A stretch of DNA of 64,000 nt from Temnothorax longispinosus (taxonomy: Eukaryota; Arthropoda; Insecta; Hymenoptera; Formicidae), in the NCBI RefSeq assembly GCF_030848805.1, contig NC_092359.1, forward strand, positions 20,115,579 through 20,179,578, written 5' to 3'. Made by a program: the position numbers and the translations under genes. The notes below the pieces were generated by a model. It was given only the letters and a program-made list of their open reading frames with translations, did not search any database and had not been told where the DNA came from. The first letter of the stretch is position 1; each line of letters starts with the position of its first letter. Positions 60,813 through 64,000 of the stretch are shown here, one piece after another.

Positions 60813-61105
60813 TAATCCAGTAAGCAAACTATTCACACTATGTCAGTAGATTGGCAAGAAATTCGATCAGAAATTGCTAGCAATTTGGCATCAACTGTGC
60901 CCACGTTAAGATCATGTTTTACCGACAGAGCTTCCTGACATAATTTGATCAAGTCGAAGATTTTACAGATTGCTCTATTTCTATCGATTCTGCCTTTATT
61001 CTATATCAAATTGTATAGCAAATATATCAAAATGTGTTTGATTTCTACCATTATTTTTGTACAAATTTTGATATTTTTCTGCTAGTAGTCTGCCAACGGC
61101 ATTGT
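60813..61105. repeat. Degenerate dispersed repeat copy (forward)
   Basis: Starts CCAGTAAGCAAACTATTCAC and continues GTCAGTAGATTGGCAAG and ATTTGGCATCAACTGTGCCC; related to the 57.3 kb (reverse) and 17.3-17.8 kb copies. Confidence 0.55.
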
Positions 61106-62295
61106 ATATATATATAAAATCTTGCATTAAGTTATCTGTAGCTTTTTTGTTGACAAAATTTGTAACTTTGTACAATCTGTTCTCAACAAGCCGTTTGAAA
61201 TTGGCATTAAATTATAGATTCTATATATCTGTTATAAAAAGACGCATATTGCGGACAGACGCAGTTTATTACCATCCTTCAGGATGGTTGGGCAGCGGAC
61301 TAGTACCTCTCATAAAAATAAAAATGCTACGAAACCTTTAAGGAATCGAGATCAAGGTCCGACTTAAGCTGTTCTCTTGTCTTTGAGGGAGGTCAAGATT
61401 CCATCTCACGACTTTCTTTCTTCGGTTGTTGCACCACTGGTAATGATAATTTCAGTTTTCTTTACTATATAAGTAAAGAAAACGCATATTTAGAAACAGG
61501 GAAAAGAGAGAAAAAGAGGAAGAGGGGGAGAAAGAAAGACAAAGATAACGGAATCGCGTCCTTGCAACCCATGTGACTAGTCCGATTTACGTATACGGAT
61601 TTACGTATACGGAGGTATGATGTTGAAGCGATGTGGAAGGCAGCAATCAGTGCTATTGAAACTTATTATGCAACCATAACTTTGCTCTTACTGCAACCTT
61701 CACCCTAGGTAGTAAGAAAATTACGTCATATCGAAGCTATTTTTTGCATTCAAAGGATATGTATTTTGTTAAATAAATATATAATGCAACCATTATTACC
61801 TTTCATATTTCGACAAAATAAATATGGAAATTTAAACAATTGGGTTTACTTATACATATCTTTTATTAATATGAATGTTACCAACATAAGGAAAGAATGT
61901 ACTGGCCAATAAACTTGAGATATATTATACATTATTTATACATATTTAACATATGTATAAGATTTGTCCCCGTAATAAAAATATGAAATAAATATGGAAC
62001 AAATTTTTTTTATAATTCTTATATGATATTCTGTTCTATAGAAAAATGGCTTTAAATATCAGATACTGAATAATTTATTTATTTATGTTTTTTTAAGTAT
62101 TAATAACTTTTAATGTCTTGCATGTCAATGACATTATCAAATTTGTTTGGACAACAGTTATAAATACGTAAAATAAAAAAATATTATAGAAATATATTTT
62201 ACTGAAAAAAAGTAAAAGTAGTCTTGATATTTTATAATTATACCAATATTTTTAAAAATACTTTCTTTGTCTCACTTTCTCTCTACAGACATGTA

Positions 62296-62406
62296 CCCAG
62301 GTAGCAGGATGACGTCTAAAGACGTCTTAACGAGGTTTCATTGACGTTATAGAGACGTCATTAAGACGTTACTAATACATTATTTGACGTCACTCTGCTA
62401 CCTGGG
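62296..62406. mobile_element. MITE-like element with CCCAGGTAGCAG ends
   Basis: Inverted ends CCCAGGTAGCAGGATGACGTC and the complement of GACGTCACTCTGCTACCTGGG, flanked by TA (or ATGT). Interior rich in GACGTC motifs. A single similar end (GCTACCTGGGAT) occurs at about 24.36 kb in FMO intron 1. Confidence 0.88.
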
Positions 62407-63197
62407 TATGTATGTATAATTATATACTGCATAATATGCCATACATATATCACACGCGCGTACACCGTTGAACACTTTTTTATTTGTTGTAATAGATATA
62501 AACTTTTTTATCCATATTTTTATTACTATTATTCCCAAATTTATTATTTTTAAAGGAAATACATTTTTGAAAACTAATAGATTATACGATTTAGGATTTG
62601 GTTAAATCGCATTTTTCATACTAGGATAAAAATAAAAAGATTTATAACAAATGAATTTGTTCTTGGCAAAGAGTTAAACATATCATAGTAGATGTTTTAA
62701 ACATCAAGCTACAGTTTCCAATATTAATTCGTTCAAATATTAATACCAAGTAAGAAATATATATAGGTAACATAAAATACCTTAAGTATAGTACCTATGA
62801 TTTCGGCAATTCTCTCTATACATAAAATCTACTTCTCAAAGTACATATTTTTATTAAATGGCCCTTACAAATTATAATCAGTTAACTAATCTGAGTGCGT
62901 GTGGGATGTCTTATTAGTTGGTCAGCCATATTGAAAACGGTAGGTGGGTGAAGGTTGCAGTAGAAGTGGTGATTACGGTTACAAGAGAAAGGCAGGTAGG
63001 CATCAGTTCAGCGATCGATTTTACTTGTCAATTTAAAAAATAAATCAAATTCTTTTTCTTCCTTTCTCGTTCTATAAATCGATAAACGATTATTAAATAT
63101 CGATTAACGATAGTTTACGATTAAGTAATTTGTTTCTACTCAAGTGACTAATTCGTTTTCTTAGAGAAATGATGATATATTTCATCCAATAATTGGG

Positions 63198-63352
63198 TGG
63201 CAGTGTGGTCTTGTGGTAAAGCGCCAGACTCGTAATCCCGAGGAACCGGGTTCGAGTCCACGTGATCACAGGAATTTTTATATTCCAAACTGCCCCCCCC
63301 CCCCCCCCGCACGAGTGGGGCTCGTGCGGAGAAACTGGGCTATCAAAAAAAA
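63198..63352 (+). mobile_element. tRNA-derived SINE
   Basis: Starts with a tRNA-like head: A-box-like TGGTCTTGTGGTAAAGCGC, an anticodon-loop-like CAGACTCGTAAT and a perfect B box GGTTCGAGTCC. The anticodon and T stems contain mismatches and there is no matching acceptor stem, so it is not a working tRNA. The body includes a C16-18 tract (63292-63309) and a GCACGAG-tgggg-CTCGTGC hairpin, and it ends in A8. Pol III would drive it from the internal boxes. Confidence 0.78.
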
Positions 63353-64000
63353 GGAAACGTAGCTAAAGCAACATTCTAACTAATTTAACGTTTCCACAAC
63401 ATAATTTTTGAATTTATAATAATTTTTTAATCTTATAAACCTATTTATTTGTGTACATCTAAAGATTACATAAGCATTGATTTTATATTTATTTCAGATT
63501 GATATAACTATATTTATTACCTTTAAATAATTATTCACAAAATCAAACAGTATAATTATGATTTTTGCATGCTTTATATAAATCACACGTAAAGGATTTA
63601 ATTATATAATGCATGCAAATTACGGACAATTATAAAGATACCGGCAGATTGCAAGAAATTCAAACTAAAGGGAAATACTGAAAAAACTGATCTATTCTTG
63701 TAGATACTAAAGTAAGACATGTGCATTGTTTCTCATCCTCATGCCGTCAATCTTGGTCAGCGATCGAGCCGATTAAATAAGTGATTTATGAAAATCGTGA
63801 TACTGCTATTGAAATCACGTATATATCTGAAGCACATCAATACACACAAATTATATGTTTCCGTCGCATTTCTGCGAAAGAAAGGTTAAACCTAAAAATA
63901 TTCTGTACTATATTAGTTAATATTTTATTAGGTCTCTAAATAAAATTTTCTTTAATTTCTCTCGCGTTGCCATTATAGATTACAGCCGCCATTTATGTCA
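63353..64000. other. AT-rich window end, nothing seen
   Basis: No ORF, RNA gene or clear repeat found. Confidence 0.4.

Noticed and set aside
63205..63275. tRNA-Thr(CGT)-like sequence
   Set aside because: B box is perfect, but the anticodon stem, T stem and acceptor stem do not pair, and an A-tailed body follows; called as a SINE head.
1..64000. CRISPR arrays, operons, bacterial insertion sequences
   Set aside because: Spliced genes and eukaryotic mobile elements throughout; no regularly spaced direct-repeat array was found.

Overview
The window is AT-rich eukaryotic DNA with spliced genes, long introns, arthropod-type core promoters (TATA boxes placed just upstream of first exons) and many short terminal-inverted-repeat elements. 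The genes (a Kir channel, a flavin monooxygenase of the insect type, a pair of secreted S1 proteases) and the repeat content point to an insect. Hymenoptera, perhaps an ant, is my best guess, but the species cannot be fixed from the sequence.

Layout. 1-4.9 kb: no supportable gene. 5-18 kb (+): an inward-rectifier K+ channel gene with three candidate alternative first coding exons (near 6.4, 11.6 and 14.4 kb) that all end in the same codon phase and can join one common three-exon body (15279-18048). 19.0-21.4 kb (+): a two-exon gene for a probable secreted, Lys/Glu-rich protein with degenerate repeats of about 31 residues, not recognised. 22.4-26.7 kb (+): a six-coding-exon flavin-containing monooxygenase (FMO), 427 aa, with a candidate TATA box and a 5' noncoding exon. 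27.85-33.8 kb: a large inverted repeat whose arms are two diverged, head-to-head copies of the same spliced transcription unit. 33.9-37.9 kb: a second large inverted repeat, a near-perfect palindrome at its centre, carrying two intact divergently transcribed trypsin-like protease genes. The outer parts of its arms carry broken FMO exons. 38.15-39.19 kb: a second copy of the FMO upstream flank (21.5-22.9 kb), lacking the candidate promoter and carrying a small retroposon. 39.2-41 kb: a cluster of fold-back elements. 41.0-41.67 kb (+): a GC-rich promoter and first exon with a short coding start. The remaining 22 kb looks like intron or intergenic DNA with MITEs, a transposase relic, a tRNA-derived SINE and a few GC-richer islands.

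How it fits together. The 21-39 kb stretch is a region of repeated segmental duplication: FMO pieces and FMO flank recur beside the protease palindrome, and two large inverted repeats lie back to back. The protease pair shares one palindromic bidirectional promoter of 438 bp. The two observations most worth following are the inverted repeat of a spliced unit with a partly conserved reading frame, and the secreted repeat protein. Exon boundaries were all derived by eye from splice consensus, codon phase and family conservation.
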